Made by a program: the position numbers and the translations under genes
In this document: one piece after another, positions 62,365 through 64,000 of the stretch
Layout: each line of letters starts with the position of its first letter
Numbering within the stretch: the first letter of the stretch is position 1
Notes under the pieces: generated by a model
What the model saw: only the letters and a program-made list of their open reading frames with translations
The model's database searches: none
Told to the model about the DNA's origin: nothing
Source: Epiperipatus broadwayi
Lineage: Eukaryota; Onychophora; Udeonychophora; Euonychophora; Peripatidae
Assembly (NCBI GenBank): GCA_028023455.1
Contig: JAQFVV010000978.1
Location: forward strand, 1-64,000
Direction: 5' to 3'
DNA length: 64,000 nt

Positions 62365-62375
62365 TTTCTACTTAA

Positions 62376-64000
62376 TCATCATCATCATCATCATTATCAA
62401 CCATTATCAATCCACTGCAGGATGAAGGTCTCTCCAAGTTTAATCCATCTTCTCCGATCTTTAGCTTCTCTTCTCCACATCACCCCTACACATTTTCTTA
62501 TTTCATCCATCCATCTTACATGTGGTCTCCTTCTGGGTCTTTTACAATCTCTTGGAATCCAGTTTAAAATTTCAATTGTCCATCTATTATCATCTCTTCT
62601 AGCAATATGTCCAGCCCAACTCCACTTCAATCTTTTAATTTTTTCAATGAGGTCAGTAACACCTGTTTGTTCTCTTACCCATACATTGCGTTTTCGATCT
62701 CTTCTTGTTACTCCCAACATACATCTCTCCATACTTCTTTGAGTGGTCTGAAGTCTCTGTATTGATCTTCTATTAAGTGTCCAAGTCTCAGATCCATAAG
62801 TAAGAACTGGTAAAACACATTTGTTAAAAACCTTTCTTTTCAAACACATAGGCATATTTCCTTTTAATATCAAGTTATTTCTACCAAAAGCACTCCAACC
62901 AAGTTTAATTCTATGATTAATTTCCTCTATTATGTTTCCATCTGTATTAATAATCTGACCAAGGTATTTGTAACTCTTAACTTCTTCTAATTCATCATAA
63001 TCAATCTTTATTTTCATATTTGGAGCAAATCGATTAAACATTACTTTAGTCTTTTTAACATTTATCTTTAGTCCTACTTTCCTACTTTCATCTGATAACT
63101 CCTGCAACATTTCCTGCAGCTCGGAAGCATTATTTGCAAAAACAACTACATCATCTGCGAAATCTAAATGACTTAAATAATCTCCATTTACTTTCACTCC
63201 TTTAGTTTCCCATTTTAATCCACAAAATACTTCTTGCAGCACTGCTGTAAAAAGTTTTGGAGATATGGAGTCACCTTGTCTTACACCTTTCTCAATGTTG
63301 ACTTTCCCAGTATCATTATGTAATCTAATTGTTGCTGTTGCATTTTTATAAATATTCTTTAAAATATGACAATATCCTGGATCTATACCTTGATGATCCA
63401 ATGCTTTAATCACTGAAGAAATGTTTATAGAATCAAATGCCTTTTCATAATCTACAAATCCAAAACATAATGACAACTCATATTCATTTGTCCTTTCTAT
63501 AACTTCTCTCAATACTTGAATATGATCTACTGTACTAAAACCACTTTTAAATCCAGCTTGTTCTCTTGGTTGGTGAAAATCCAAGGTTCTCTGTAGACGA
63601 GTTGTAATTATCTTGGTAAAAATTTTATATAAAACTGATAAAAGGCTGATAGGTCTGTAATTTCTAATATCTTCTTTATCACCTTTTTTAAATATTAATA
63701 TTATTACTGCATTCTTCCAATCATCCGGTACATCTTTATCATTTAGACATTTGGTATATAACTTTGCTAATATTTTTTTCTGTTTCTTCACCTGCTTCTT
63801 TTAATATATCAATTATAATTCCATCATTACCTGGAGCCTTTCCTTTTTTCATACATTTAATTGCATTTCTCACTTCTTCATTTAAAATTCTGGGCAATTC
63901 GGAAGATGTAATAGATATAGGAGGTACTTGTTCTTTATTACTATATAATTCTTGATAAAAATCTTCTACCAATTTCATAATGTCATCTCTGTTTTAGTAA
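62376..64000 (-). pseudogene. RTE-type LINE, reverse transcriptase part, well preserved
   Basis: The main open frame runs from 63791 down to the stop at 62397-62399; a preceding part in another frame covers 63978-63739. The apparent starts are not true starts. Order: AIKCMKKGKAPGNDGI, NYRPISLLSVLYKIF, EQAGFKSGFSTVDHI, motif A FVDYEKAFDSI, motif B GVRQGDSISPKLF, catalytic FADD, GLKINVKKTKVM, YKYLGQII, then LTYGSETWTL, WAGHIARRDDNRW and a basic RPRRRPHVRWMDEI end. The endonuclease lies outside the window. The 3' end is only the stop plus a TGATGA-type tail (62376-62397), as in RTE elements. A one-base change in an A run near 63778 splits the frame, and an in-frame stop lies near 63995, so this copy is defective. 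Confidence 0.92.

Overview
The window is very AT-rich, intron/intergenic-type DNA from a multicellular animal, most likely an invertebrate. It holds a Mag-like Ty3/gypsy retrotransposon, an RTE-type LINE ending in TGA-type repeats, other LINE fragments, mariner remnants, several tRNA-derived SINE families, long microsatellites and a very high density of fold-back repeats. Nothing looks bacterial: there are no operons, ribosome sites or dense coding. I cannot name the species. No host protein-coding gene is recognised with confidence. The only hint of one is a TATA-type promoter with a less AT-rich, non-repetitive stretch after it (12241-13700).

Layout. 0-7 kb: a tRNA-Pro-like SINE trimer, a (TTA)n tract, tRNA-Gly(TCC)-derived SINEs, a tandem 412-bp duplication, and an old RTE LINE split by a second inverted RTE 3' end and two SINEs. 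7.2-11.7 kb: a nearly complete LTR retrotransposon with 197-bp LTRs differing at one base, a tRNA-Ser(GCT) primer-binding site, gag-protease-RT-RNase H-integrase and a polypurine tract, with the reading frame broken twice. 12-33 kb: mostly unrecognised AT-rich DNA with a mariner remnant, a LINE fragment, SINEs and fold-backs, including one with perfect 73-bp arms. 33-36 kb: a palindromic SINE-like element and three 3' ends of a second LINE family with CATCA-type tails. 41.5-45 kb: a (ATT)n-(GAT)n microsatellite, a third LINE C-terminus, and an array of 413-bp repeats followed by inverted copies. 45-53 kb: a second mariner remnant, a ~700-bp palindrome, another palindromic SINE-like element and another LINE-2 end. 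53-62 kb: a direct-repeat-flanked small element, fold-backs (one of 589 bp) and a SINE. 62.4-64 kb: the 3' part of a well-preserved RTE LINE on the minus strand, running off the window.

The genes recognised all belong to mobile elements and none is fully intact. The most unusual signal is a small putative RNA structure: a CTGANGA...GAAA internal loop closed by an inner helix whose sequence differs between copies while pairing is kept. It appears in at least two otherwise different repeat families (around 27704, 28172, 28401, 33687, 51079, 51296 and 19622).
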